A DNA stretch of 64,000 nucleotides from Phycicoccus sp. HDW14 (GTDB lineage Bacteria; Actinomycetota; Actinomycetes; Actinomycetales; Dermatophilaceae). Each line of letters starts with the position of its first letter. Positions within the stretch are counted from its first letter, which is position 1. Shown here one piece after another: positions 55,078 through 64,000 of the stretch. The notes under the pieces were generated by a model. It searched no databases. It had not been told where the DNA came from and saw nothing but the letters and a program-made list of their open reading frames with translations. The DNA lies in contig NZ_CP049935.1 of the NCBI RefSeq assembly GCF_011383005.1, forward strand, positions 1,612,001 through 1,676,000, given 5' to 3'. Made by a program: the position numbers and the translations under genes.

Positions 55078-55644
55078 TCAGACCGTCGAGGTCGTCCCCG
55101 TGCTCATGGCGCTCGTGCCGTTGGCGTCGCCGGGGTTGCTCGAGCCGCTGCTGCCGTCCGGCCCGGCGCCTCCGGGACCGGCGCCGCCGGGTCCGCCCGT
55201 GTGGTCCTCGGTGCCCGTGACGGCGAACGAGGACGAGAGGAGGACGTCGGTGCGCGCGGAGTCCTTGGTGACGGTGACCTCGTAGGTGCCGTCGGACAGG
55301 GCCCGCACGCTGGAGACGGTGCCGCCGCTCACGGCCTTGAGGGCCGCGGTCACGGCCTTGCTCGCGGCGTCGGCGGTCAGCGTGCCGCCGGCGTCCATCA
55401 TCCCGCCGCGCCCGCCGCCGGGGCCGCCGGAGTCGGTGCCGGCCTGGCCGCCGCCGGGCAGCGTGCCGCCGGTCGTGCCGCCGTTGGCGTCCGATCCGGT
55501 GCCGGGGCTGGCCGAGGCGGAGGCCGACGGTGCGGCAGTGGTCGAGTCGGCCGCGCCGGCGAGCGTGGCGCCGGTGAGGCCGAGGGCGACCGCGGCGGCG
55601 ATGCCGACACCGCCGATCGCGAGGGTCCTGGTCTGGCGGTCCAT
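55078..55644 (-). CDS. Secreted Gly/Ser-rich protein with a PepSY-like segment
   Basis: A 188-residue product with a signal peptide or N-terminal anchor (TLAIGGVGIAAAVALGLTGA), a Ser/Ala then Gly-rich low-complexity linker, and a small folded core resembling a PepSY repeat (TADAASKAVTAALKAVSGGT, SVRALSDGTYEVTVTKD). It ends in another Gly/Pro/Ser tail. It probably acts outside the membrane; function unknown. AAGGAG lies 6 nt before ATG 55644. It has its own terminator. Confidence 0.7.
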   Translation of the reverse strand: MDRQTRTLAIGGVGIAAAVALGLTGATLAGAADSTTAAPSASASASPGTGSDANGGTTGGTLPGGGQAGTDSGGPGGGRGGMMDAGGTLTADAASKAVTAALKAVSGGTVSSVRALSDGTYEVTVTKDSARTDVLLSSSFAVTGTEDHTGGPGGAGPGGAGPDGSSGSSNPGDANGTSAMSTGTTSTV

Positions 55645-55877
55645 GGGGGGCTCCTTCGTCGGGGGACCTGATGCACCCCACGGTCCGGGTCGCGACTGTG
55701 CCCGACCTGTCGGAGCCGTCGGCCGGTGCTGTGACCTGCCGGACCGGCCGGCCGGCGCCCGGCGAAACCGGTGCCCTGACCCCGGTTCCGCCGGTCCCTG
55801 TGACCGGCAGAGGACGTGTCCCCCGGCCCGCACCGGCCGCCAGCACCGCCTCTGCCTGTCCGTGCGAGCGCCGGCGA

Positions 55878-55883
55878 TAGGCT
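55878..55883 (+). promoter_or_regulatory. Candidate -10 box of tRNA-Met
   Basis: TAGGCT, with a predicted transcript start about 20 nt before the mature tRNA 5' end. The rest of the 55645-55911 gap holds nothing I can identify. Confidence 0.45.
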
Positions 55884-55911
55884 CGCCGGGCCGCGGCGCG
55901 GGACGCCGCGC

Positions 55912-55985
55912 GGGGCGTTAGCTCAGTCGGTCAGAGCAGCGGACTCATAATCCGTCGGTCGTCGGTTCAAGCCCGACACGCCCCA
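55912..55985 (+). tRNA. tRNA-Met (anticodon CAT)
   Basis: A 74-nt cloverleaf: acceptor GGGGCGT pairs with ACGCCCC, the D-arm is TAGCTCAGTCGGTCAGAGCA, the anticodon loop is CTCATAA, the T-arm has GGTTCAAGCC, and the discriminator is A. The first base pair and lack of initiator features point to elongator Met. A lysidine-modified tRNA-Ile (CAT) cannot be fully excluded. Confidence 0.92.
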
Positions 55986-55993
55986 CCGGACGC

Positions 55994-56905
55994 TCAGCCC
56001 TCCGCCCGGACCCTGGTGCCCGACGTACCGGTCACGATGTCGGCGATGTCCGCGAGCGAGCCGATGACGGCGTCGTGACCGGTCGCCGTGACGAAGGCGC
56101 AGGCCGCCTCGACCTTGGGTCCCATCGAGCCGGCCGGCAGGTCGAGCCCCGCGAGCGCGGCCGGCGTGACGACGTCGAGCCGGCGCCGGTGGCTGGTCCC
56201 CCAGTCCAGGTACACCCCGTCGACGTCCGTGGCGATGACCAGCAGGTCGGCCTCGAGCTGGCGCGCCAGCAACGACGCGGCGAGGTCCTTGTCGATGACC
56301 GCCTCGATGCCGTGGAGCCTCCCCTCGGCGTCGTAGCCGGTCGGGATCCCACCACCCCCGGCGCAGATGACGATGGTGCCGCGCTCGATGAGGGTGCGGA
56401 TCGGACCGATCTCGAAGATCCGCCGCGGCGCCGGGCTGGCCACGACGCGGCGGAAGCCGTCGCCGTCCGCCGCCACCGTCCATCCGTGGGTGCTCGCGAG
56501 CCGCTCGGCCGTCTCCCGGTCGTAGACGGGCCCGATGGGCTTGGTGGGGCGGTCGAAGGCCGGGTCCGCCGGGTCCACCTCGACCATCGTCAGGACCGTC
56601 GCCAACGACTGTGCCACCGGGAGGAGGTTGCCGAGCTCCTGCTCGATGACGTAGCCGATCATCGCCTCGGTCTCGGCACCGAGCACGTCGAGCGGGTACG
56701 GGTCCACGGCCGTGTAGGCGGCCGCCTGGAGCGAGAGCAGCCCCACCTGCGGTCCGTTCCCGTGGGCCACGACGACCTCGTTGCCCGGGACGACCCGCGC
56801 GATCCGCTCGGCGGCCAGGCGGACGTTCGCCCGCTGGTTCTCGGCGGTCATCGGCTGCCCCCGGCGCAGGAGGGCGTTGCCGCCCAGGGCGATGACGATC
56901 CGCAT
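55994..56905 (-). CDS. arcC: Carbamate kinase
   Basis: Last step of the arginine deiminase pathway: carbamoyl phosphate plus ADP gives ATP, ammonia and CO2. The 303-residue protein has [77 protein letters not shown] and [23 protein letters not shown] precedes the ATG. It is the last gene of arcDABC. Confidence 0.95.
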   Translation of the reverse strand: MRIVIALGGNALLRRGQPMTAENQRANVRLAAERIARVVPGNEVVVAHGNGPQVGLLSLQAAAYTAVDPYPLDVLGAETEAMIGYVIEQELGNLLPVAQSLATVLTMVEVDPADPAFDRPTKPIGPVYDRETAERLASTHGWTVAADGDGFRRVVASPAPRRIFEIGPIRTLIERGTIVICAGGGGIPTGYDAEGRLHGIEAVIDKDLAASLLARQLEADLLVIATDVDGVYLDWGTSHRRRLDVVTPAALAGLDLPAGSMGPKVEAACAFVTATGHDAVIGSLADIADIVTGTSGTRVRAEG

Positions 56906-56927
56906 GCCGGTCCTCCCCTCCCGCTGC

Positions 56928-57932
56928 TCAGCCGAGCGCCGCGACGAGCAGCGCCTTGATGGTGTGCATCCGGTTCTCCGCCTGGTCGAAGGCGATGTTG
57001 GCGCTGCTCTCGAAGACGTCGTCGGTGACCTCCACGCCGTTGGCCAGCTCGGGGTACTGCTCGGCGATCCGGGCGCCCACCACCGTGTGGGTGTCGTGCA
57101 GCGCCGGGAGGCAGTGCATGAAGCGGACGCGCGGGTTCTCGGTGGCCGCCAGCAGCTCCTGGTTCACCTGGTAGGGCAGCAGGAGGGCGATGCGCTCGGC
57201 CCACGTCTCGACCGGCTCGCCCATCGAGACCCAGACGTCGGTGTGCACGAAGTCGACGCCGCGGACCGCCACGACGGGGTCGTCGGTCACCGTCAGCCGG
57301 GCGCCGGACCCCGCCGCGACGTCGCGGCACAGGGCCACGTGCTGCTCGCTCGGCCACAGCTCCCGCGGTGCCCCGATCCGGACGTCCATGCCCAGCTTGG
57401 CCCCGACGAGCAGCAGCGAGCCGGCGACGTTGTTGCGGCCGTCGCCGACGAAGGCGTAGGCGATCTCCTGCAGGGGTTTTGCGCAGTGCTCGGTCATGGT
57501 CAGCACGTCGGCCAGCATCTGGGTCGGGTGGAACTCGTCGGTGAGCCCGTTGAACACCGGGACGCCCGCGAACTGCGCGAGCTCCTCGACGACCTCCTGG
57601 GAGGCCCCGCGGTACTCGATGGCGTCGTACATGCGGCCCAGGACGCGCGCGGTGTCCTTCATCGACTCCTTGTGGCCGATCTGCGAGGACACCGGGTCGA
57701 TGTAGGTGACGTGGGCACCCTCGTCGTGGGCCGCCACCTCGAAGGCGCACCGGGTCCGGGTGGAGGTCTTCTCGAAGACGAGGGCGATGTTGCGGCCCTC
57801 GAGCCGGCGCGACCCCGTCCCGGCGTACTTCGCCCGCTTGAGGTCGCGCGAGAGGTCGAGCAGGTAGTGCAGGTCCCGTTCCGAGTGGTGCACGAGCGAG
57901 AGCAGGCTGCGGTTGCGGAGGTTGACGGGCAT
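56928..57932 (-). CDS. arcB: Ornithine carbamoyltransferase (catabolic, arc operon)
   Basis: Phosphorolyses citrulline to ornithine and carbamoyl phosphate in this context. The 334-residue protein has the carbamoyl-phosphate motif [58 protein letters not shown] and [15 protein letters not shown]. The sequence cannot by itself exclude an anabolic role; operon position supports the catabolic one. GAGGAG precedes the ATG. Confidence 0.93.
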   Translation of the reverse strand: MPVNLRNRSLLSLVHHSERDLHYLLDLSRDLKRAKYAGTGSRRLEGRNIALVFEKTSTRTRCAFEVAAHDEGAHVTYIDPVSSQIGHKESMKDTARVLGRMYDAIEYRGASQEVVEELAQFAGVPVFNGLTDEFHPTQMLADVLTMTEHCAKPLQEIAYAFVGDGRNNVAGSLLLVGAKLGMDVRIGAPRELWPSEQHVALCRDVAAGSGARLTVTDDPVVAVRGVDFVHTDVWVSMGEPVETWAERIALLLPYQVNQELLAATENPRVRFMHCLPALHDTHTVVGARIAEQYPELANGVEVTDDVFESSANIAFDQAENRMHTIKALLVAALG

Positions 57933-57948
57933 GGCGACTCCTCGAGGG

Positions 57949-59217
57949 TCAGGTGTACAGGGGGTCGCGCAGGATCGGACACGTCATGCACCGGCCGCCG
58001 CCCCGACCGCGCCCGAGCTCGCTCGCGGTGATGGTGACGACCTCGACGCCGGCCTTCCGCAGCGCGGTGTTGGTCTGGATGTTGCGGTCGTACCCGATGA
58101 CGACACCGGGTTCGAGGGCGACGACGTTGTTGCCGTCGTCCCACTGCTCGCGCTGGACGCCGTAGAGGTCGCCGGCCGCCGAGACCACCCGGAAGCGCAC
58201 CCCGACGGCCTCGCCGATCGTCTCCACCAGCCCGTGCGGCTCGCGCCGGATGTCCAGACCGGACGGCCCGTCGTCCGGCCTCAGGCTGAACGGGACGATG
58301 CCGTCGACGACGGGCGCGTACGTCGTGACCAGGTCGTGGTCGGCGAAGGTGAACACCGTGTCGAGGTGCATGGCCGCGCGGGCTCGGGGGAGGCTCGCGA
58401 CGATGACGCGCTCGGCGGCGCCGGCGGAGAACAGGTTCCGGGCGACCTGGGTGATGGCCTGCTGCGAGGACCGCTCACCCATCCCGATGACCACGACTCC
58501 CCGGCCGACGGGCATGACGTCACCGCCCTCGAGCGTGGCGAGCCCGTGGTCGGCGGCACCGGCGTCGAGGTCACCCAGCCAGACGGCGTACTCCTCGCCG
58601 GCGAACGCCGCGTGGAACCGGTAGACCGCGGTGGTCAGCAGGGTCTCCTGGCGCCGGGCCGGCCAGAACATCGGGTTCAGGGTCACCCCGCCGAAGATCC
58701 ACGAGGTGTTGTCCCGCATGAACTGCGTGTTCGGTAGTGGCCGGATGACGAAGCCGGTCGGGTCCAGCTCGCGGAAGGCGGTGAGGAAGCCGCCACCCAC
58801 CCCGGCCGGTACGTCCTGGTAGGAGATCCCGCCGACCAGCAGCTCGGCCAGGCGCTCCCCGGGCAGCTCGTCCAGCCAGCCGCGGACGTCGGGGGTCAGC
58901 CCGGCGCCCAGGAGCCCGTCGGTCACCGTGCGGTCCAGGACCCAGGCGCGGGCGCCCGGGTCCTGCAGGACCTCCCCGAGCAGGTCGTGCAGCTCGAGGA
59001 CCTCGACGTCGCGCTCCTCCATCTTGGCGACGAAGTCGAAGTGGTCGCGCCGGGCCTGCTGCACCCAGATCACGTCGTCGAACAGCAGCTCGTCGCAGTT
59101 GTCCGGGGTCAGCCGCTGGTGGGCCAGACCGGGTGCGCAGACGAGGACCCTGCGCAGCCGGCCCGCCTCGGACCAGACCCCGACCCGGGGGCCCTGGTCC
59201 ATCCTGCTCGTCGTCAC
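57949..59217 (-). CDS. arcA: Arginine deiminase
   Basis: Hydrolyses arginine to citrulline and ammonia. The 422-residue protein has the catalytic Cys in [20 protein letters not shown], the guanidinium-binding region [40 protein letters not shown] and [20 protein letters not shown]. The GTG at 59217 lies 15 nt after arcD; an ATG at 59202 is an alternative start. Confidence 0.95.
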   Translation of the reverse strand: MTTSRMDQGPRVGVWSEAGRLRRVLVCAPGLAHQRLTPDNCDELLFDDVIWVQQARRDHFDFVAKMEERDVEVLELHDLLGEVLQDPGARAWVLDRTVTDGLLGAGLTPDVRGWLDELPGERLAELLVGGISYQDVPAGVGGGFLTAFRELDPTGFVIRPLPNTQFMRDNTSWIFGGVTLNPMFWPARRQETLLTTAVYRFHAAFAGEEYAVWLGDLDAGAADHGLATLEGGDVMPVGRGVVVIGMGERSSQQAITQVARNLFSAGAAERVIVASLPRARAAMHLDTVFTFADHDLVTTYAPVVDGIVPFSLRPDDGPSGLDIRREPHGLVETIGEAVGVRFRVVSAAGDLYGVQREQWDDGNNVVALEPGVVIGYDRNIQTNTALRKAGVEVVTITASELGRGRGGGRCMTCPILRDPLYT

Positions 59218-59232
59218 CGCCCGACCCCCGGC

Positions 59233-60741
59233 TCAGAGGACCGACAGGTGGCCGGTGGCCATCAGGGTCACGGCCGCCACGGAGGTCAGCGCGACGACGC
59301 CGACCACGACCCGTTCGGCGGCGGTGAAGACGGTCAGCCGGCTCTCGCGCCGGGCCCAGACGTAGAAGGCCGTTCCGACGAGGTAGAACAGCGCCGCCAC
59401 CAGCAGGTACTCCCAGCCACCGGCGTAGACCAGCCAGCCCGCGTACACGAGCCCGACGAGCCCGACGAGCAGGTCACGGGTGCGTCCGGCCCCGTCCTCG
59501 TAGGTCTCTCCGCGGGCGGCGAGCAGCACCTGGTAGCCGGCCGACCACAGGTAGGGCAGCAGGATGAGGGACGTGGCGAGGTAGACGAGGTTGGTGTAGG
59601 TGCTGTCGTTGACGAGCGTCCAGAGCAGGAGCAGCTGCACGCACCCGTTGGTCAGCCACAGGGCCGTGGCCGGGGCGCCGTGCGCGTTCTCCCGGGCGAG
59701 GGCCTTCGGCATCACGTGCTCGAGGGCGGGCAGCCGCAGGATCTCGACGCAGAGCAGGACCCAGGCGAGGAGGGCTCCCAGGAGGGAGACGACGAGGCCG
59801 ATCGAGACGAAGCCGGCGCCCCAGCTGCCCACCTGCGACTTCAGCAGGCCGGCCATCGACGGGTCGTCCAGGCCGGCGATGTCCGCCTGGGCCATCAGCC
59901 CGTAGGACAGGACGTTGACGAGGAGCAGCAGGGCCAGGACCCCCACGAACCCCAGCACCGTGGCCCGGCCGACGTCCGCGCGGCTCCCGGCACGCCGCGA
60001 GTAGACCGCGGCGCCCTCGATCCCGATGAACACCCAGACGGTCACGAGCATCATGTTCCGGACCTGGTCGAGCGTGCTCCCGAGCCCGACGCCGCCGATC
60101 GCGGTGGTGTGCCCCCACACGTCGGCCGTGAAGACGCCGGCCCGGAAGCCCACGGCGGCGATGGCGACGAAGGTGAGGATCGGCACCACCTTGGCGACGG
60201 TCACGATGACGTTGGTCAGCGCGGCGCTGCGCACCCCGCGCAGGACCAGCGCGTGGACGACCCACAGCAGGACGGAGGCGCCGAGGACCGCGGAGACCGT
60301 CGCCCCGCCCTCGAAGGTCGGGAAGAAGTAGCCCAGGGTCGAGAAGAGCAGCACGAGGTAGGCGACGTTGCCCACCCAGGCGGAGACCCAGTACCCCCAG
60401 GCGGCGCTGAAGCCGATGTAGTTGCCGAACCCGGCACGGGCGTAGCCGTAGACGCCACCGTCGACGTCGGGCTTGCGCCGGGCCAGGGTCTGGAAGACGA
60501 AGGCAAGCATGAGCATGCCGACCCCGGTGACCAGCCAGCCGATGAGCAGCGGCCCGGGAGCAGCGCTCCCTGCCATCTGGGACGGGAGCGCGAAGATGCC
60601 GCTCCCGATCATGGACCCCACGACCAGGGCCGTGAGGGCGCTCAGGCCCAGCACGGGCCGTGCGCGGCCGGTGACGGGTCCGTCGTGACGTGGTGGCGCG
60701 GGTGCCTCGGAGACGGGGCGCCCGGCGACATCCTGAGACAT
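59233..60741 (-). CDS. arcD: Arginine/ornithine antiporter (APC family)
   Basis: A 502-residue, about 12-helix APC-superfamily transporter. The first helix has the unwound motif VVGSMIGSGIFALPSQMAGS; VYGYARAGFGNYIGFSAAWG and FIGIEGAAVYSRRAGSRADV follow. It should import arginine in exchange for ornithine for the deiminase pathway. It is the first gene of arcDABC. GGGAGGCAGCC precedes the ATG. Confidence 0.9.
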   Translation of the reverse strand: MSQDVAGRPVSEAPAPPRHDGPVTGRARPVLGLSALTALVVGSMIGSGIFALPSQMAGSAAPGPLLIGWLVTGVGMLMLAFVFQTLARRKPDVDGGVYGYARAGFGNYIGFSAAWGYWVSAWVGNVAYLVLLFSTLGYFFPTFEGGATVSAVLGASVLLWVVHALVLRGVRSAALTNVIVTVAKVVPILTFVAIAAVGFRAGVFTADVWGHTTAIGGVGLGSTLDQVRNMMLVTVWVFIGIEGAAVYSRRAGSRADVGRATVLGFVGVLALLLLVNVLSYGLMAQADIAGLDDPSMAGLLKSQVGSWGAGFVSIGLVVSLLGALLAWVLLCVEILRLPALEHVMPKALARENAHGAPATALWLTNGCVQLLLLWTLVNDSTYTNLVYLATSLILLPYLWSAGYQVLLAARGETYEDGAGRTRDLLVGLVGLVYAGWLVYAGGWEYLLVAALFYLVGTAFYVWARRESRLTVFTAAERVVVGVVALTSVAAVTLMATGHLSVL

Positions 60742-60783
60742 GGCTGCCTCCCTCGGGCGGCCGGACCGGAGTCTCCGCCCCGG

Positions 60784-60840
60784 CCCTTCGACGCTACGGC
60801 GGGCGCCGTCGGGTGATCGCCGTTTGACTGCGAGATCACA
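60784..60840 (-). promoter_or_regulatory. arc operon promoter with inverted-repeat operator
   Basis: On the minus strand TAGCGT (60791-60796) is a plausible -10. Upstream of it GTGATC (60813-60818) and GATCAC (60834-60839) form an inverted repeat with centres 21 bp apart, two helical turns. The half-sites resemble those of CRP/FNR-type regulators, which commonly control arc operons by oxygen or energy state. The regulator is not identified. Confidence 0.45.
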
Positions 60841-60867
60841 CGCGGACCACGCCGGTGCGACCTCGGG

Positions 60868-61503
60868 TCAGAAGGTGCGCACCACGCGGTCGGCGCGCTC
60901 TCGGGTGGCCGCGACGCGGGCGGCGTTCGGCTCGTCGACGCTGTCGATCCACGAGCGGGCGAACTCGGGGGTCTTGCCGAACTGCACGTGCCGGTCGACG
61001 AGGGCCGACATGCGGCGCCCCGGGTCCGCCTCGCAGAACCAGACCTCGTCGACGAGCCCGCGCACCAGCGACCACGGCTCCTGCTCGAGCAGGAGGTAGT
61101 TGCCCTCCGAGACGACGAGCCGGGCGGTGGGCGGGACCTCGATGGCCCCGGCCAGGGGCTGTTCGAGGTCGCGGTCGAACCCCGGCGCGAAGACCGGGTG
61201 GTCGGGCCGAGAGCGCAGGAGGCGCAGCAGCTCGACGTAGCCCCAGCCGTCGAACGTCTCGGCGGCCCCCTTGCGCGCCCGCGTGCCGTGCGCCTCGAGG
61301 ACCCGGTCGGCGAGGTGGTAGCCGTCCATCGGGACGTGGACGGCGAGCCCGGGCGACCCGTCGTTCAGCGCGGCGACGAGGCCCTCGGCGAGGGTGGTCT
61401 TGCCGGCCCCCGGGACGCCCGTGATGCCGAGGAGCGCGCGGGGCGCGTCACCGAGCAGCGATCGGGCGGCGGCGAGGAGGTCCGGTGCGGGAGCGGTCGG
61501 CAC
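60868..61503 (-). CDS. P-loop nucleoside/nucleotide kinase-like protein
   Basis: A 211-residue member of the uridine kinase/pantothenate kinase-like P-loop family. The Walker A motif is LLGITGVPGAGKTTLAEGLV; substrate and base regions are HVPMDGYHLADRVLEAHG, RKGAAETFDGWGYVELLRLL and LVVSEGNYLLLEQEPWSLV. It probably phosphorylates a nucleoside or sugar-like substrate; not resolved by sequence. GTG 61503 follows CAGGCT by 7 nt. Confidence 0.82.
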   Translation of the reverse strand: MPTAPAPDLLAAARSLLGDAPRALLGITGVPGAGKTTLAEGLVAALNDGSPGLAVHVPMDGYHLADRVLEAHGTRARKGAAETFDGWGYVELLRLLRSRPDHPVFAPGFDRDLEQPLAGAIEVPPTARLVVSEGNYLLLEQEPWSLVRGLVDEVWFCEADPGRRMSALVDRHVQFGKTPEFARSWIDSVDEPNAARVAATRERADRVVRTF

Positions 61504-61550
61504 GTCACCCAGCCTGCCACGGGCCGACAGCGCCGTGACGACCCCGACCG

Positions 61551-61808
61551 TCAGGCCCAGGGCGGACGGGCGAAGGGCGCCCCGTCCTCCTCGTCGACGT
61601 ACGCGCGCGGGCGCTGCCGGCTGTGGGCGACGAGCCGCGCGAGGGCGGACGCGGCGCCGGACCCGTCGGCGAGCTCGCGCGAGAGGTGGAGGGCGGCGGC
61701 CTCGCGGTCGACGGGGTCCGGGATGGCCGAGACCTCGGCGAGGAGGTGCTGGACCAGGTCGTGGACCGGGCTCGTGGAGGTGGTGGGTGGTGCGGGATCT
61801 GTGGTCAC
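61551..61808 (-). CDS. Small acidic hypothetical protein
   Basis: A predicted 85-residue soluble protein with a mainly helical core (VHDLVQHLLAEVSAIPDPVD, EAAALHLSRELADGSGAASA). I do not recognise it. The GTG at 61808 is a likely start; the frame is open to 61880. Confidence 0.5.
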   Translation of the reverse strand: MTTDPAPPTTSTSPVHDLVQHLLAEVSAIPDPVDREAAALHLSRELADGSGAASALARLVAHSRQRPRAYVDEEDGAPFARPPWA

Positions 61809-61941
61809 GTCGTGTCCCGACCGAACCGCGGGGCGGCTCCGATGGCGGTGGGGCCGGACGGGAGCCTGGTGCTCTCGCACGCTTCGACCCTACGTCAGAA
61901 GGATACTCCGACAACCTGTTCCGCGACAGGGTCGCCGGTGC

Positions 61942-63836
61942 TCACCCGCAGGCCGTGAGCCGCCAGAGGGTGGTCCCACCGGCCCGGTCGACGGGGACGA
62001 AACCGGGTGCACCGGCGACGTCGAGCCCGGCGTACTGGGCGCGCCGGCGGTCGCTCGTCCAGAACCGCGACCGGCCGGTCAGCACGTGCGTCACGTGCAG
62101 CCGACGGGCCGCCGCGCACACGTCGGGCCGCGTCGTTGCCTCGCGCAGATGAGCGCCGAGCAGCGTCCGGTCCGGACCCCAGCGGCCGGCGAGGTGCGGG
62201 AAGAGCGGCTCGCGGTCGCCGATCGCCCCGGACTCGGCCGCACCGTCGAACGGGCTGCCCGCCACCACTCCCCGGCCGGCACCTCACGAGGCAGCCGTTC
62301 GAGCAGCGCGGTCTCTCCGGAGTCGAGGATCGACTCGTACCGGTACCACCAGCTCGTGACCGTCCGGGTGGCCGACCACGACAACCCGCCGGTGGCCACG
62401 ACGACCGCGACGAGGACAGCCGCGCCCGAGACCACGCACGACGCGCCGGGGGCCAGCACGCGCAACCGCTCGGCGAGGGCGTCGACGCCGGCGGCGGCCA
62501 GTGCGACGGCGGTGACCCCGGCGAGCGCGGCCAGCCGGAACGCGTCGTCGTACCAGGGCCCGCTGGCCAGCCGCGCGACCCAGGAGTCGCTGCCGGCGAC
62601 GAGCGCGAAGAGCGCCCCGGCGGTGACGTGCACCGCGAGCAGCCATCGCACCTGCCGCCGGCGCCACACGCCGACGGCGCCGACGAGCGTGAGGGCCGCG
62701 ACCACGAGCGGGACGGGCAGTCGCTGGGGCCCCAGGAGCAGCCACTCCCCCGCGGCCTGCGCGACCGACTCGCGCGCCGGCCACGACGTGGCCCGGGTGG
62801 CCGCGAAGGCCGGCGACCACGCGACGAGCCACACCGTGACCGGGACGGCGGCCACCGCGAGCCACCGCCCCCGGCCGCCGCGCGGCCAGGTGACGGCGAC
62901 GGCGACGACCACCCCGAGCACCAGCCAGGCCACGGCGGTGTTCGGGTGCGCGAGGACCAGCGACGCGGCGGCGACCGGCAGCAGCACCAGGGCTCCTCCG
63001 GGCCCGACGGTCGCCACCGCCCCGGCACGCAGCACCACGACGAGCAGGGCCAGGGCCGCCGGCAGGAGCGCGGTGCCCAGGGCGTTCGGCCAGAGGGTCC
63101 CGTACGACGCGAGGACCACGGGCGAGGCGGCCACCCCCGCCGCGAGCGCCCCGGCTGCGGCCAGCGGGACGAGCCGCGCGCCGAGCGCCACCCGGGTCAG
63201 GGCCAGCGCGCCGAGCGGCCAGGCGACCGCGAGCACGACCACGGCCACACCGTTGGAGGCGACGACGACCGGCACGCCGGAGATCCCGGCGACGAGGGCC
63301 ACGAGGTCGTGCCACGCCGCCGGGTAGAAGCCGCGGGCCGACCCCGGGGAGGTCAGCGTCCCGAGCGTCAGGGAGGACCCGTCGCCGCCGGTGAGCACGT
63401 GCCACGACGCGGAGAGGTGGAAGACCGCGTCGAAGGTCTGCGGCCACCGGGTCACCCCGCCGGTGCCGCGCGCGAACCCGACGGCGAGTGAGGAGCCTCC
63501 CGCCACGACCCCCAGGGCCGAGGCCAGCCAGACCGCCGGAGAGTCAGCGGGCGCAGGGCCTCGGGACCGAGCGGGCGTCCACCGCACGACGGTCCGCAGC
63601 AGACCCACCCCGGCCGCCGACACCGCCGTCCCCACGACGACGGCCGGCCACCCCCAGCGCACCCCGACGACCGGGGCCACCACCGCCGCCACCCCGACGA
63701 CGCCGACGGACAGCAGCGGCGCGAGCGCCACCCGCAGGACCCCGCGCACCCCCGCGGCGACCGCCACGAGCACCCCGGGCACCACGACCACCACCACGGC
63801 GACGAGCGTCGCGGGCGCCGCGTCCCACCACGTCAC
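61942..63836 (-). pseudogene. Large multi-pass membrane protein (DUF6541-like), frameshift as given
   Basis: The repaired product is about 631 residues with roughly 12-14 hydrophobic helices and a short C-terminal soluble part (PFDGAAESGAIGDREPLFPH, ATTRPDVCAAARRLHVTHVL). It contains FDAVFHLSASWHVLTGGDGS and GFYPAAWHDLVALVAGISGV, as in the DUF6541/GT-C-like actinobacterial proteins often found with cell-surface polysaccharide genes. The frame breaks near 62268, where one base is missing after REVPAGE; the expected continuation is VVAGSPFDG. The GTG start overlaps the ABC gene stop. Confidence 0.72.
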
Positions 63837-64000
63837 AGGACGGCCCGGAGGTGCTCGACCGCCTCCCGCACCGGGCCGTCGTGCACGAGCCGGCCGGAGT
63901 CGAGGACCACCCCCCGACGGCACAGCCGCTCGACGAGGGGCAGGTCGTGGCTGACGACGACGAGCGTGCGCCCCTCGTCCGACAGCCGCTCGATGCGGGT
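63833..64000 (-). CDS. ABC transporter ATP-binding protein (partial, 5' end off window)
   Basis: The last 55 residues of an ABC ATPase: TRIERLSDEGRTLVVVSHDL, then PLVERLCRRGVVLDSGRLVH and DGPVREAVEHLRAVL. The H-loop His is in VVSHDL. The type resembles Wzt-like polysaccharide exporters. It is coupled by GTGA to the membrane protein, suggesting a surface-polysaccharide locus to the right of the window. Confidence 0.85.
   Translation of the reverse strand, partial: TRIERLSDEGRTLVVVSHDLPLVERLCRRGVVLDSGRLVHDGPVREAVEHLRAVL

Noticed and set aside
55912..55985. tRNA-Ile (lysidine-modified CAT)
   Set aside because: Body sequence looks like actinobacterial elongator tRNA-Met; kept only as a caveat.

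Overview
The window is about 64 kb of very GC-rich chromosomal DNA with the gene content of an actinobacterium. A Micrococcales genome of the Intrasporangiaceae type (Janibacter, Phycicoccus, Tetrasphaera relatives) fits best. The reasons are PriA-type hisA, a type-II fatty-acid block (fasR-fabD-fabH-acpP-fabF) next to aceE, glnE-glnA2, polyphosphate glucokinase, DUF3145/DUF3052 proteins, MetAP type Ic, and many GTG starts with 4-nt stop/start overlaps. From memory, the run glnE-glnA2-panB-RNase H-zinc ribbon-Nif3-tRNA-Val-ahpE-DUF3052-aceE-PucR-fabD matches the gene order around Rv2221c to Rv2245 of Mycobacterium tuberculosis. This is therefore mostly vertically inherited core genome. I see no insertion sequence, prophage or CRISPR array.

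Layout. 1-1.2 kb: rpmI and infC (ATC start codon, hairpin in the leader). 1.2-5.8 kb: hisC-hisB-unknown-hisH-hisA-sseB operon. 5.9-9.8 kb: nrdAB (class Ia ribonucleotide reductase) under a cobalamin riboswitch and two NrdR boxes, lying between hisC and hisD. 9.8-11.9 kb: a DinB/TIGR03086-type protein and hisD. 11.9-16.3 kb: glnE-glnA2. 16.4-18.8 kb: secreted M6 protease. 19-22.5 kb: panB, methyltransferase, map, ppgK. 22.5-34 kb: housekeeping and accessory genes including RNase P RNA, a stand-alone B12-sensor protein, an RNB exonuclease, yaaA, metZ and a DUF222/HNH protein. 34-43 kb: acetyltransferases, RNase H, zinc ribbon, Nif3, tRNA-Val, AhpE, DUF3052 and PH-domain proteins. 43-54.9 kb: fdhD, aceE, MTH1187, argG, fasR and the fab genes. 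55-60.8 kb: a secreted small protein, tRNA-Met and the arcDABC arginine deiminase operon (minus strand). 60.9-64 kb: a P-loop kinase, a large membrane protein and the edge of an ABC transporter.

Two genome-wide habits stand out. First, a TANNNT (or CANNNT) box sits exactly 6-7 nt before the start codon of more than a dozen genes, which is the signature of leaderless transcription. Second, about ten conserved genes carry a single-base deletion, nearly always in a G/C run, that breaks the frame. Because these hit unrelated essential genes (glnE twice, panB, fabH, hisH, RNase H), sequencing or assembly error is far likelier than biology. Products are described here as if repaired, and each site is given.

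How the parts relate: the his and arg/arc genes make and break down histidine and arginine; glnE controls glutamine synthetase; fasR probably controls the fab operon; pyruvate dehydrogenase E1 (aceE) supplies acetyl-CoA to it; B12 and dNTP status together probably set nrdAB expression.
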